From contig NZ_JPEO01000014.1 in NCBI RefSeq assembly GCF_000753795.1, positions 1-64,000 of the forward strand: DNA of 64,000 bases, written 5' to 3'. Shown piece by piece: positions 29,740 to 37,997 of this stretch. How positions within the stretch are numbered: position 1 is the first letter of the stretch; every line of letters starts with the position of its first letter. Made by a program: the position numbers and the translations under genes. The notes beneath the pieces were generated by a model. That model saw only the letters and a list, made by a program, of their open reading frames with translations. It ran no database searches and had not been told where the DNA came from. The DNA is from Shewanella mangrovi (GTDB lineage Bacteria > Pseudomonadota > Gammaproteobacteria > Enterobacterales > Shewanellaceae).

Positions 29740-30099
29740 ATGAGTGAACTGTCCGCTGTGCTGAGCAGCTTTTTGAAAAACATCGAAGAAACTCAAACGC
29801 TGTGGGCGTTGCAGGATGAATCAGGTGAAGGTTGGGTTGTTTGTGACTCCACCATGTATGAAGACACAGATGTAATGCCGCTGTGGTCAACAGAAGAAAT
29901 GGCGGCTAAGCAGTGCAATGATGAATGGCAGGACTTCACCCCGACGCCAATCAGCGTAGAAGAGTTTCTCGAATACTGGGTAGAAGATCTCAATGAAGAT
30001 GGCGTCACTATTGGTATCGATTGGCAAGGTGATGAAAACTGTGAAGAGTTAGAGCCTGTCGAATTCGCTAAAACGCTCGCTGAAATCGAAGCCGAGTAA
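29740..30099 (+). CDS. DUF2750 domain protein
   Basis: The 119-residue acidic cytoplasmic protein matches the DUF2750 pattern: an N-terminal helix, WALQDESGEGWVVCDS, PLWSTEEMA and WVEDLNEDGVTIGIDWQG. Function is unknown. Its stop is 14 bp before the next gene, suggesting an operon. Confidence 0.85.
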   Translation: MSELSAVLSSFLKNIEETQTLWALQDESGEGWVVCDSTMYEDTDVMPLWSTEEMAAKQCNDEWQDFTPTPISVEEFLEYWVEDLNEDGVTIGIDWQGDENCEELEPVEFAKTLAEIEAE

Positions 30100-30113
30100 A
30101 TTATCGCGCTGTT

Positions 30114-30758
30114 ATGTCCGGTGTGCTGATTGATATTCCTTTTGAATTTCGCCACATCTGCTGGTTTTGTGGCGAACCCTGCAATCAGCTGCTGGACTAT
30201 CCCCTCGCAGGCGCAAACGCCCGCACAATTGCTATTCCAAGCTGTAAAGAGTGTCGCCAACTCGCCAACAAACAACTGCTTACGTCATATGCTGAATGCC
30301 GGGTGGCGGTCAAAGACGCATTAATGAAACGCTATGCTAAACATCTGGCTATTGGACTAAATTGGACCGAAGAAGAGTTGGCTGAAGCAGACTTCACCTG
30401 CCGTACGCTGCAAAGCTTTCAACAGAGCGCATGGTTTATGTTCGAAGTCGCGAGAGACAGAATCAATTTTAACGGGTGGCAAGTTAGCGTTGATGGCGTA
30501 TCGCTTGACGAAGCAATTAACGACACCCGATTTGAATTCGATGGCGTACAGTACAGTTCGGTGTTTTCCGCTATCGAACAATATTGTCGCCATTTAGCGT
30601 TAGACCGCGATTTTCTCAGCGGCGTTGTTGCGGTAGTGGGTAAACATAGGTTTGGTCATGCAGTGCGCCTTGCCAGAATCCATATTGTGTCATCTGACAA
30701 GGTTAAACGTGCTGTTATTCAAGAATTAATCGACGACGTTCAGGCTTTCACGAGTTGA
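30114..30758 (+). CDS. Conserved hypothetical protein with CxxC zinc motifs
   Basis: The 214-residue protein has two CxxC pairs near the N-terminus (CWFCGEPC and CKECRQ), likely binding one zinc, followed by a mostly helical body. No enzyme signature was recognised. It may be co-transcribed with the DUF2750 gene. The ribosome site is poor, and a GTG six bases further in is an alternative start. Its last 19 bases overlap the convergent cheV gene. Confidence 0.75.
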   Translation: MSGVLIDIPFEFRHICWFCGEPCNQLLDYPLAGANARTIAIPSCKECRQLANKQLLTSYAECRVAVKDALMKRYAKHLAIGLNWTEEELAEADFTCRTLQSFQQSAWFMFEVARDRINFNGWQVSVDGVSLDEAINDTRFEFDGVQYSSVFSAIEQYCRHLALDRDFLSGVVAVVGKHRFGHAVRLARIHIVSSDKVKRAVIQELIDDVQAFTS

Positions 30759-31684
30759 CGCAAGCGCTCTTGTACGGCTTCCACCAGCAAGTCAGGTTGA
30801 AACTTAGAAATAAACTTATCGCAGCCCACCTTCTCCACCATCGCATTATTAAAACTGCCGCTTAATGAGGTATTCAAGGTGATGAATAAGTCTGCCATAC
30901 GTTTGTCATTACGGATCTCGTAGGTCAAACGGTAGCCGTCCATCGATGGCATTTCGGCATCGGTGATCAGCATCAGAATTTCATCACTCACAACCTTGCC
31001 ACTATCAGCCCACGCTTTTAGCATCGCCAGCGCTTCGGCACCGTCGGACGTTTCAATCACCTCAATCCCAAGTTGCCCTAAGGTGTCACGCACTTGACGG
31101 CGCGCTGTGGGTGAATCATCGGCAATCAGGACTTTACGCCCGGGCATGTGTTGCACTAACTGCTGGTCGAGGATCTCGTCTGATAACTGGATGTTGTACT
31201 CAATAATCTCCGCCAGCACTTTTTCCACATCAATAATCGACACTAAGGTCGTTTTGCCCTGATCTTCCATGCGCGTGATAGCCGTCAAATAATGATTGCG
31301 ACCCGCATTTTTCGGTGGCGGCAAAATGTCTTGCCAGGTCATGTTGACGATGTGCTCGACCTTACCGACCAGAAAGCCCTGCACTGACCGGTTATATTCG
31401 GTGATGATCAAATTGCTGTCTGGGGTAATGTCCATCGGACTAAAGCCGATAGCACTGCGAAGATTAATCACTGGAATCGAGGTGCCGCGAATATTGGCCA
31501 CACCACAAATACAAGGGTGGCGTCCTGGCATCGCAGAAAGATGCGGCACTTTTACCACCTCTTTTACCTTAAACACATTGATGGCATAAAGTTGAGTCGA
31601 ATTAATCCGGAATAGAAGCAGTTCTAAGCGGTTTTCACCTACCAGTTGGGTACGTAAATCAACTGATTCCAATAAATTTGCCAT
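30740..31684 (-). CDS. cheV: Chemotaxis coupling protein CheV
   Basis: The 314-residue protein has an N-terminal CheW-like domain (about 10-165) and a C-terminal receiver domain (about 178-310). The phosphorylation aspartate lies in LITDAEMPSMDGY, with acidic partners in IADDSPTARRQV. It links receptors to CheA, and its phosphorylation is thought to tune adaptation. It is not in a che operon here. A perfect 14-bp palindrome (31712-31725) lies just upstream of the start. Confidence 0.94.
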   Translation of the reverse strand: MANLLESVDLRTQLVGENRLELLLFRINSTQLYAINVFKVKEVVKVPHLSAMPGRHPCICGVANIRGTSIPVINLRSAIGFSPMDITPDSNLIITEYNRSVQGFLVGKVEHIVNMTWQDILPPPKNAGRNHYLTAITRMEDQGKTTLVSIIDVEKVLAEIIEYNIQLSDEILDQQLVQHMPGRKVLIADDSPTARRQVRDTLGQLGIEVIETSDGAEALAMLKAWADSGKVVSDEILMLITDAEMPSMDGYRLTYEIRNDKRMADLFITLNTSLSGSFNNAMVEKVGCDKFISKFQPDLLVEAVQERLRQLVKA

Positions 31685-31803
31685 AAATGTCCAAACCTTT
31701 GTTACTACAGAACTAGTTAACTAGTCATAATTATAGTGCGTAAGCTAAACGCACATATTGAGCGAATGCAAATTTATTACTAACTATTCGAATTTATTAC
31801 GAT

Positions 31804-31831
31804 TGATCGCTTTTAAACGCTAGTTCGTATT
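31804..31831 (+). promoter_or_regulatory. ECF11/RpoE-type promoter of the lipocalin gene
   Basis: TGATCG (31804-31809) and CGTATT (31826-31831) are 16 bp apart. The layout is the same as at two other sites nearby and matches the group-11 ECF sigma consensus TGATCC-N16-CGTA known from Rhodobacter RpoE. Confidence 0.72.
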
Positions 31832-31875
31832 CGAGCACGCCCAATCAAGGAAATTTGAATATAAAGGATGCCATA

Positions 31876-32427
31876 ATGAAGACCTTATCGCTCGCGCTTG
31901 CACTGTTATTACTCTGTATGTCGGGGTGTACCAGTTTAGATAAGAAGATCGCCGTCGTTGAGCCGTTTGTCGCTCAACAATATCTAGGCAAGTGGTATGA
32001 AATTGGCAGACTGGATCATTCCTTTGAACGAGGACTGACCCATGTGACGGCCGAATATCGTCAGCAAGCGGATAGCATAAAGGTGATTAACCGCGGTTTT
32101 AATCCTAAGACACTAGCGTGGCAAAGCGCCGATGGCGTGGCCTATTTTACCGATGGCCACGATGTCGGGCGCCTACGCGTCAGTTTCTTTTGGCCGTTTT
32201 ACGGTGCTTATCAAATCCATCAACTCATCCCCGCAAAACCTGCGAATGGAGCGCCCTATCAAGTAAGTCTGGTTTTGGGGCCCAATGTTGATTACATGTG
32301 GATTCTGGCCAGAACCCCACAAATCACCGCCGAGACCAAGCAGGCATTAGTCGAGCAAGCCGCAGCGCTTGGAGTCAACACAAACGACATCATCTGGGTA
32401 GATCAGTCATCGCCAATGGCACCTTAA
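31876..32427 (+). CDS. blc: Bacterial lipocalin (outer-membrane lipoprotein)
   Basis: The chosen ATG (31876, AAGGA site seven bases upstream) gives 183 residues with a lipoprotein signal peptide ending at Cys18 (CMSG-C). A TTG seven codons earlier overlaps the ribosome site and was rejected. The lipocalin fold is shown by YLGKWYEIGRLDHSFE (the GxW motif) and the later YMWILARTP strand. Blc binds fatty acids or lysophospholipids and is a stress-induced envelope protein. The promoter matches that of the ECF sigma gene 2 kb away. Its stop overlaps the convergent methyltransferase stop by four bases. Confidence 0.92.
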   Translation: MKTLSLALALLLLCMSGCTSLDKKIAVVEPFVAQQYLGKWYEIGRLDHSFERGLTHVTAEYRQQADSIKVINRGFNPKTLAWQSADGVAYFTDGHDVGRLRVSFFWPFYGAYQIHQLIPAKPANGAPYQVSLVLGPNVDYMWILARTPQITAETKQALVEQAAALGVNTNDIIWVDQSSPMAP

Positions 32428-33038
32428 TCAAGCGTTATTTGGGCGGGTTTTATCGCCAATGTCAGTCCCGCTAACGCGGGCAAATGATGGGATTTTCGAA
32501 TGTCAAAACCCGCCAACTTCAAACATTGATGTAATTCAATATGATTGAAGCGGTTGGTTTGCGGATGCTCAAACAACCGCTTACTCAACGGATTACAAAT
32601 CGCAGCGCGATATAGCTCTTCAATCACAAAAGCGCCGCCGGGTTTCAGCACTCGAAAAACCTCGCTGACTGCGGCTTGCCAATCTGGTACATGATGAAAC
32701 ACCGCGAAATCGCACACGAGGTCAAATTGTTGATCATCAAAGGGTAATCGAGTGGCATCGGCTTGCAACAATGTCAGCCAGTCGGCACCTGCATGACGTT
32801 CTGCACTGTAAGCAAGCATCTCTTCATCAAGATCAACTGCCACGACCTTCGCCGCGCCAAAACCGTTACGCAACAGCTGGATCCCCTGTCCATAGCCGCA
32901 ACCTATCTCCAATGCTTGTTCGAAAGCAGGAAGATTGTTGTCAAACAGCCTTAATAGTAATGGCTGCTCTATTTTGCTTTGCACCCAATGTCGCATTGGA
33001 TGTTTCACCACCATGCGTTCAAAACGATTCAGCTTCAT
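32424..33038 (-). CDS. Class I SAM-dependent methyltransferase
   Basis: The ATG at 33036-33038 (AGGAG site five bases upstream) gives 204 residues. A longer frame extends into the divergent gene and was rejected. The SAM motif I is ALEIGCGYGQGIQLL, followed by VVAVDLDEEML, ADATRLPFDDQQFDLV and VLKPGGAFVIEE, the Methyltransf_11 pattern. The substrate is unknown. It lies between the lipocalin and the LON-domain gene, both with ECF-type promoters, but no such promoter was seen for this gene itself. Confidence 0.85.
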   Translation of the reverse strand: MKLNRFERMVVKHPMRHWVQSKIEQPLLLRLFDNNLPAFEQALEIGCGYGQGIQLLRNGFGAAKVVAVDLDEEMLAYSAERHAGADWLTLLQADATRLPFDDQQFDLVCDFAVFHHVPDWQAAVSEVFRVLKPGGAFVIEELYRAAICNPLSKRLFEHPQTNRFNHIELHQCLKLAGFDIRKSHHLPALAGLTLAIKPAQITLD

Positions 33039-33118
33039 CCTCACTCCTAAATCCGGTAACTCTTTCCTAAAAACTATCTTACTTGCATGACCCCCATGTG
33101 TCATAACACTAATGGAAT

Positions 33119-33146
33119 TGATCTGAACCACAGCCCAACACGTAAT
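33119..33146 (+). promoter_or_regulatory. ECF11/RpoE-type promoter of the LON-domain gene
   Basis: TGATCT (33119-33124) and CGTAAT (33141-33146) are separated by 16 bp, as at the lipocalin and sigma-factor promoters. The predicted start of transcription lies about 25 bp before the ATG at 33177. Confidence 0.7.
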
Positions 33147-33176
33147 CAGATGCATCATCGCCAACTAAATACGTCT

Positions 33177-33734
33177 ATGAAACTATCTTCAATTCCATTA
33201 TTCCCACTTCCCGTGTGTTTGATGCCTGAGGGACAAACAGAACTGCGCATTTTTGAGCCCAGATACCAACGCTTGGTGCGAGAAGCCAGCGTTAATCAAT
33301 ATGGGTTTGGCTTATGTTTGTACCAAGCAGAAACCCAGTCAATGCCGGGAGCAGGCTGTTTGGCTGACATAGTGGATTTTGAGCAACTCGAAGATGGTTT
33401 GCTTGGGATTGTCATTCGCGGCCGCCAACGCTTCACTTTGAACAGATTTATAATTGAAGATGATGGTCTGAAACGCGGTGATATTAGCCTATTAAATAAC
33501 TGGCATGCTGAATCCGTCAGCCCAGATGAACAGCATATTACGCAGCAGTTACAAACACTACATCAGCAACACTCACTATATGAGCATTATGCAGTAGAAC
33601 GTTATCAAGATATCGCTTGGGTGTGTCAGCGTTGGCTAGAGATTTTACCGATCGATATTGCGGCCAAACATCAATTAATGCTGCAAGAGGATCACCAGAT
33701 GTTGTTATCACTTCTCAAACAACTTATTGATTGA
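33177..33734 (+). CDS. LON substrate-binding-domain protein
   Basis: The ATG at 33177 gives 185 residues starting MKLSSIPLFPLPVCLMPEGQ, the usual opening of stand-alone Lon N-terminal domains. A frame beginning 30 codons earlier runs through the promoter and was rejected. The protein has the LON domain only (FEPRYQRLVREA, FGLCLYQ), with no AAA+ or protease part. Related proteins are sometimes called Lon-like peptidase S16 N-domain proteins; function is unclear. The ribosome site is weak. Its stop codon is the first part of the next promoter (TGATCC), so the two signals share bases. Confidence 0.85.
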   Translation: MKLSSIPLFPLPVCLMPEGQTELRIFEPRYQRLVREASVNQYGFGLCLYQAETQSMPGAGCLADIVDFEQLEDGLLGIVIRGRQRFTLNRFIIEDDGLKRGDISLLNNWHAESVSPDEQHITQQLQTLHQQHSLYEHYAVERYQDIAWVCQRWLEILPIDIAAKHQLMLQEDHQMLLSLLKQLID

Positions 33735-33759
33735 TCCATTTTCCTGAACCAGTCGTATT
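33732..33759 (+). promoter_or_regulatory. ECF11/RpoE-type autoregulatory promoter of the sigma gene
   Basis: TGATCC (33732-33737) overlaps the stop codon of the LON-domain gene; CGTATT (33754-33759) follows after 16 bp. The -35 is the exact Rhodobacter RpoE consensus. Autoregulation is usual for this group of ECF sigma factors. Confidence 0.75.
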
Positions 33760-33884
33760 CTTCGCAAAGCATACTCAACAGTTAGCACGGGGCTGTTTTT
33801 TGGGTTGCTGTTGAATACTCAATATACCTTGTAATGGCTAAGGATTATTCGCGTTTAGCGTAATAAAAGGACTAAGATAAGCGA

Positions 33885-34496
33885 ATGAATGTTCACATTA
33901 ACAACGCCATGAACCAGCGTAACTTGGATGAGATACAACAAAAACATCAATGGCTTAATACGCTGTTGCTGCAAGTTGCTGCGGAGCGGGATAAAGACGC
34001 GTTTCAGCAAATTTTTCATCACGTTGCGGCTAAGATTATCGCATTTGGACATCAACGTTTAGGCTCCCAAGGTCTTGCAAAAGATTTACTGCAGGAAACT
34101 ATGACCTCGGTTTGGACCAAGGCGCATCTGTTTGATGCCGATAAAGGCAATGCCATCACCTGGATTTTTACCATTATGCGCAACCAGTGTTTTGATATGT
34201 TGCGTAAAGTCCAACACAACCGCGAAGACTGTTTGGGCGATAGTATCTGGCCATTGGTGGACTCATCGCCTGAAGAGTCGGAAACCATCGTGAGCAGTGA
34301 ACAACAGCGCTTCCTGCTCGATCATTTAGCCCTACTGCCTTCAAAACAACGCCAAGTCGTCCAAGGCATTTATCTGCGCGAACTCACCCATCAGCAATTG
34401 GCTGAAGAACTCAATGTGCCAGTAGGTACCGTAAAATCAAGATTGCGGCTTGCATTAGAAAAGCTTCGCAGCCGTATGGAGCAATATGATGATTAG
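33885..34496 (+). CDS. ECF sigma factor, RpoE/ECF11-type
   Basis: The 203-residue protein has sigma region 2 (about 28-100, with DLLQETMTSVWTKAHLFD and WIFTIMRNQCFDMLRK) and region 4 (about 140-195, with LPSKQRQVVQGIYLRELTHQQLAEEL and VPVGTVKSRLRLAL). The next gene is a ChrR-type anti-sigma factor overlapping by about 11 bases, the arrangement of the singlet-oxygen-responsive RpoE-ChrR module of Rhodobacter. The leader between the predicted start of transcription and the ATG is about 120 nt. The start is uncertain: no strong ribosome site is within ten bases. Confidence 0.92.
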   Translation: MNVHINNAMNQRNLDEIQQKHQWLNTLLLQVAAERDKDAFQQIFHHVAAKIIAFGHQRLGSQGLAKDLLQETMTSVWTKAHLFDADKGNAITWIFTIMRNQCFDMLRKVQHNREDCLGDSIWPLVDSSPEESETIVSSEQQRFLLDHLALLPSKQRQVVQGIYLRELTHQQLAEELNVPVGTVKSRLRLALEKLRSRMEQYDD

Positions 34497-35154
34497 CCAT
34501 CACCCTCGCCCACAACTTCTCGAACAACATGCCGCCGGCACCTTACCAGCTGGATTAGCAGTCGCAGTGGCAACCCATTGTCAGATGTGCGCAGAGTGCC
34601 GCGCGTTGTTGCAGCAAGCAGAGGCAGCATGTGCGAGTCAACATCTCAGTGAGTTTAGCACTACAGGCCATAACGCTAGCGAAGCAGATGCACCTAACTT
34701 TGAAGATATTTGTGCTCAGATTACCAGTTTGCCAGCAACTGCGTCCGAACCGATGAGACCGCATTTTATTTGTGTAAAAGGTCAGTCTTACCCGCTGCCA
34801 ATCGCATTACAACAGCTTGATTGTGCTGCTTGGACATCTGTCGGCAATATCAGTCGCATGCGCTATGACTTAGAAGACACCGCCGGGCGCGCCAGTCTGC
34901 TGCATATTGCCGCAGGTGGCAGTGTGCCGCAACATACTCATAAAGGTCGAGAGCTCACTTTGTTACTCGACGGCAGTTTTACCGATGAAAGCGGTAAATA
35001 TGTGAAAGGCGATTTTATTGAGCGTGATGGGTCAAATGAACACTCACCCTACAGCGAGCACGGCTGTTTGTGCTTCACGTTGGTGGATGCTCCACTCCAT
35101 TTCACCAAAGGATTAGGAAAGTTGCTCAACCCATTCGGTCAATTACTGTATTAA
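34486..35154 (+). CDS. chrR: ChrR-type zinc anti-sigma factor with cupin domain
   Basis: The 222-residue protein combines a zinc anti-sigma domain (about 1-85) and a ChrR-like cupin domain (about 100-220). The zinc ligands H-x3-C-x2-C are in ATHCQMCAEC, with a further His near the N-terminus (SHHPRP). The cupin has the metal-binding HTHKGRE motif and a later HSPYSEHG. In Rhodobacter, ChrR holds RpoE inactive until singlet oxygen or organic hydroperoxides act through the cupin. Two overlapping ATG codons (34486 and 34489) are possible starts; both overlap the sigma stop codon, implying translational coupling. Confidence 0.92.
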   Translation: MMISHHPRPQLLEQHAAGTLPAGLAVAVATHCQMCAECRALLQQAEAACASQHLSEFSTTGHNASEADAPNFEDICAQITSLPATASEPMRPHFICVKGQSYPLPIALQQLDCAAWTSVGNISRMRYDLEDTAGRASLLHIAAGGSVPQHTHKGRELTLLLDGSFTDESGKYVKGDFIERDGSNEHSPYSEHGCLCFTLVDAPLHFTKGLGKLLNPFGQLLY

Positions 35155-35394
35155 TCAAATTACAGTGATAGCAGCTTAATATCGCTGTCATAAAGCTGTG
35201 TTTACCTATGACGCGATATACGAGGTTTTGCGTACAGCTTTTACACAGCTTACTCACAAATATGCTTGATTAGTTGAGTTGTCTATGTTAGGTTCTGACT
35301 CACCTAAATTTCTTTAGCATGAAAAACTAAGGATATCTTATAGTTAAAACAAGTGCGTCGCATAGACGCTAGAACAATAGAAGGAGTGTGGCTT

Positions 35395-35568
35395 ATGTCA
35401 TACAAAGTTAACGGACATGAAATTACAGTGAACTTTCCTGTAGACTCAATCTCAATAAACAAAAACTCAATTGCCTTCACCGATAAGAAAGGCAAAAAAT
35501 TACAAACATTTTCTCAACGCACTGATGCCCTGAATTTTATGAAGTGGCTAGTAAGTGCAAGCAAGTAA
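35395..35568 (+). CDS. Small hypothetical protein (57 residues)
   Basis: The ATG at 35395 has a strong AAGGAG site (35381-35386). The 57-residue product is basic, with alternating beta-like segments (YKVNGHEITVNF, SIAFTDKKGKKL) and a C-terminal helix. I do not recognise the family. The strong ribosome site and a coherent fold pattern support a real gene. Confidence 0.6.
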   Translation: MSYKVNGHEITVNFPVDSISINKNSIAFTDKKGKKLQTFSQRTDALNFMKWLVSASK

Positions 35569-35757
35569 AGCTAGTCAATTCGGTACATCCCATTAACCTC
35601 TCACAAATTCGTACCGAAATTCCCTACTGCAAGTTAAGCAAATTGTTGTGACAACCTTGCAACCTAGTTTGGTTCAGGCAGACTTCCCGTTAGGGACTCG
35701 CCTGGCCAAATAGGCAACCCCAACGTTTCACTTGTTTAATAACTGCATTAGTATTGC

Positions 35758-36066
35758 GTGAACACGTCAGCTTATACGCATCAACCATTACTCGTGACAA
35801 AACCAAACACTACACAGGCGATGCACTATTTAATTGCCGAAATAGAGCAACAAATTCCGCTGAATATTAGTGACGCCAATATGTGTGGTGGCAAATGCCA
35901 AGGCTGCCCGAAAAAGATGTTGGAGATGCTCGACAGTGAGTTGAGTTATTGGAAATATGCTGACCAGTCCATTGTACCGTCGCTGGCAGATCTCAATCGA
36001 CTGGCAAAACTCGCCAAGCGCACTCACAGAGTGTTCAGCAAAAATGGCCTAATACCATCCGGTTAA
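35758..36066 (+). CDS. Cysteine-motif hypothetical protein
   Basis: The 102-residue cytoplasmic protein has a compact motif MCGGKCQGCPKKMLEML (about 42-58), suggesting a bound metal or iron-sulfur cluster, followed by a helical tail. Similar small proteins occur in Shewanella and Vibrio without known function. The GTG start lacks a clear ribosome site; an ATG at 35821 is an alternative. The 190-bp upstream gap contains inverted repeats (TTCGGTAC at 35579 and GTACCGAA at 35611). Confidence 0.65.
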   Translation: MNTSAYTHQPLLVTKPNTTQAMHYLIAEIEQQIPLNISDANMCGGKCQGCPKKMLEMLDSELSYWKYADQSIVPSLADLNRLAKLAKRTHRVFSKNGLIPSG

Positions 36067-36071
36067 CACCA

Positions 36072-36980
36072 TTAGAAGCACTGCGGATATTTTCGTTGGT
36101 AGCGCGGTAATATGCTCTGATTTCCCAATACGCCCCCCTGATGCAGATACATCATTGGCATCGTGATTTGTTCTGCGACTTGTAACAACATCATCCACCC
36201 TAGCGGGTCATAGAGTAGTTCAAACGTAATACCAGTATGATTGAGCTGCTGCCACAGCGTTAAAAACTCCAGATAGCATTTCCCAAAATGGTACTTCTTG
36301 GGAGGCGCTACAATCATGGGATGAAGAGAAGTATCGGCACATAACTGCGTAAACTGCTGCTGCAGATATTCGGCGTCGCCTACAACGGGGCAAGTATAAA
36401 CGTGGATATTCAACCGATGTTGAGTGAAATATTTTGCTAAAAATAACGCAGTCGTCCCTGTACCGGCAGGCAAAAACAGGGCGAGTTCATCAATCAGGTG
36501 TTGTTTACACCAAACTGCAATTTCCTCTGCTAACTTACTTACGCCATATTCCGCTTCAGCGACGCGGCCACCTTCAGCAATCAATAAACAGTGTTCATCG
36601 TGAGCAGCCAAACTACGTAAATAGCTTTCAATCTGCACACCGCCGCGGACAGGCGCCACAATAACATTCGCGCCCATAGCGCAAGCAGCGGCATAGTTAC
36701 CTGAAGGGCTTTGCATTAACATTTGCGGCAAATGATCCACATAGAAATCAAGCTGCCATCCCTTCAATTGACACAAAGCCGCTAAAGAGTAGAGCGAATT
36801 TGCTTGGGCAGAACCATAACCCAACACCTTTTCTACTCCATCAAACGCATGTTCAAGGAAATAAAGAAACTTACGCGCTTTATTACCCGAGAACTGTGGA
36901 TGTAGCAGATCGTCACGCTTTATAAATATGGTGTGCTTGCCCAGCGTTATCTGTTCTACAGGTGAGTTTGCTAATTGCAT
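36072..36980 (-). CDS. PLP-dependent D-cysteine desulfhydrase / ACC deaminase family protein
   Basis: The 302-residue protein belongs to the fold-II PLP family. The likely PLP lysine is Lys34 in the signature FSGNKARKF, and PAGTGTTALF forms the phosphate-binding loop. Family members release ammonia and sulfide from D-cysteine or open the ring of aminocyclopropane carboxylate. D-cysteine desulfhydrase is the more likely activity in a bacterium of this kind. It is shorter than DcyD (about 328), with the difference spread over loops. Its end faces the Cys-motif gene, five bases away. Confidence 0.85.
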   Translation of the reverse strand: MQLANSPVEQITLGKHTIFIKRDDLLHPQFSGNKARKFLYFLEHAFDGVEKVLGYGSAQANSLYSLAALCQLKGWQLDFYVDHLPQMLMQSPSGNYAAACAMGANVIVAPVRGGVQIESYLRSLAAHDEHCLLIAEGGRVAEAEYGVSKLAEEIAVWCKQHLIDELALFLPAGTGTTALFLAKYFTQHRLNIHVYTCPVVGDAEYLQQQFTQLCADTSLHPMIVAPPKKYHFGKCYLEFLTLWQQLNHTGITFELLYDPLGWMMLLQVAEQITMPMMYLHQGGVLGNQSILPRYQRKYPQCF

Positions 36981-37186
36981 ATTATCGCCGTGAGGTTAAT
37001 CAATTAACAATTTTACCCAGCGCAAGTTACTGGAACCAATACAAATTAGTCAAAATCGCTAAAACGGATTAATCATTCATCACACCCATAGCAACATAAA
37101 AAATAACATATTGATTTTTATCAATTAAATTATTGGCATGGATATCGCTTTAATTAAGCTAGTCAACAACATTTTGAGGAATAAAC

Positions 37187-37603
37187 ATGTCATTGCTAAG
37201 GCTTATCTTCAACATCGCTTGGTTCTTACTTGGTGGATTTGTGATGGGACTCGCTTGGTGGCTAGCCGGGCTTATTTGCTTCATCAGTATCATTGGCATT
37301 CCATTTGGTCGAGCCTGCTTTGTTATTGGAGAGCTGGCCTTTTGGCCCTTTGGTCAAGATCACGTCAATCGAGATCAATTTTATGGTCGGGAAGATATCG
37401 GCACAGGTGCACTTGGCATGTTGGGTAATATTGTGTGGTTTTTGCTGTTTGGCATTTGGTTGGCAATCGGTCACCTTGTGCACGCCTTGGGTTGCTTCAT
37501 TAGCATCATCGGCATCCCGTTTGGCATCCAGCACATCAAACTAGCACTGCTAACGTTGACCCCAATTGGCAAAACCATCGTTAACCGCGAAGCCCGTATT
37601 TAA
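37187..37603 (+). CDS. yccF: YccF domain inner-membrane protein
   Basis: The 138-residue protein has two copies of a YccF/DUF307 unit, each with paired helices around the repeated sequence CFISIIGIPFG (about 30-40 and 105-115). It is an inner-membrane protein of unknown function, sometimes linked to mechanosensitive channels. The ATG has a GAGGA site. An 11-bp hairpin follows about 40 bp after the stop. Confidence 0.92.
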   Translation: MSLLRLIFNIAWFLLGGFVMGLAWWLAGLICFISIIGIPFGRACFVIGELAFWPFGQDHVNRDQFYGREDIGTGALGMLGNIVWFLLFGIWLAIGHLVHALGCFISIIGIPFGIQHIKLALLTLTPIGKTIVNREARI

Positions 37604-37640
37604 CCCCATCCATGAGTTCAGATGATCTCACTTGCCCATG

Positions 37641-37666
37641 CTAAGCGCTTTTCATAAAGCGCTTAG
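37641..37666 (+). terminator. Eleven-base hairpin downstream of yccF
   Basis: The perfect stem CTAAGCGCTTT / AAAGCGCTTAG with loop TCAT is followed by CTTATATTTAAGC, not a clean T-run. It is overlapped at its end by the palindrome AGCTTATATTTAAGCT. It may be a weak terminator. The rest of 37604-37997 is AT-rich and holds the promoter of the next gene. Confidence 0.5.
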
Positions 37667-37997
37667 CTTATATTTAAGCTTCAGTGCTCACCTTGATCTA
37701 CTTCCTAAGCCACCAGCTTCATTTGAAAGTAAATTTCACACTATCAAGCGTGATCTAGCCTACCAATCACGATCATCCAGAGACTTGAGTCACATTAGCC
37801 CTTGCTAAAGCTCAATTTTTAATCACTAATTTTTCATGAACTTACATAAAAACCACTAGAAAAAGGTCTAATATGACAACTGGTCATACCACATAAGAAA
37901 AAATCGAGACTAAAATGTAATTAACTTTCAGAAACGACCTAAAAAATACAGGTCGCGAACAGAATTCAAAATTAAAACATTATAGAGGGAAGAAACC

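Noticed and set aside
35221..35233. 13-base match CGAGGTTTTGCGT also found at 62819-62831
   Set aside because: A few dozen such 13-base matches are expected by chance in 64 kb, so the pair alone means little.
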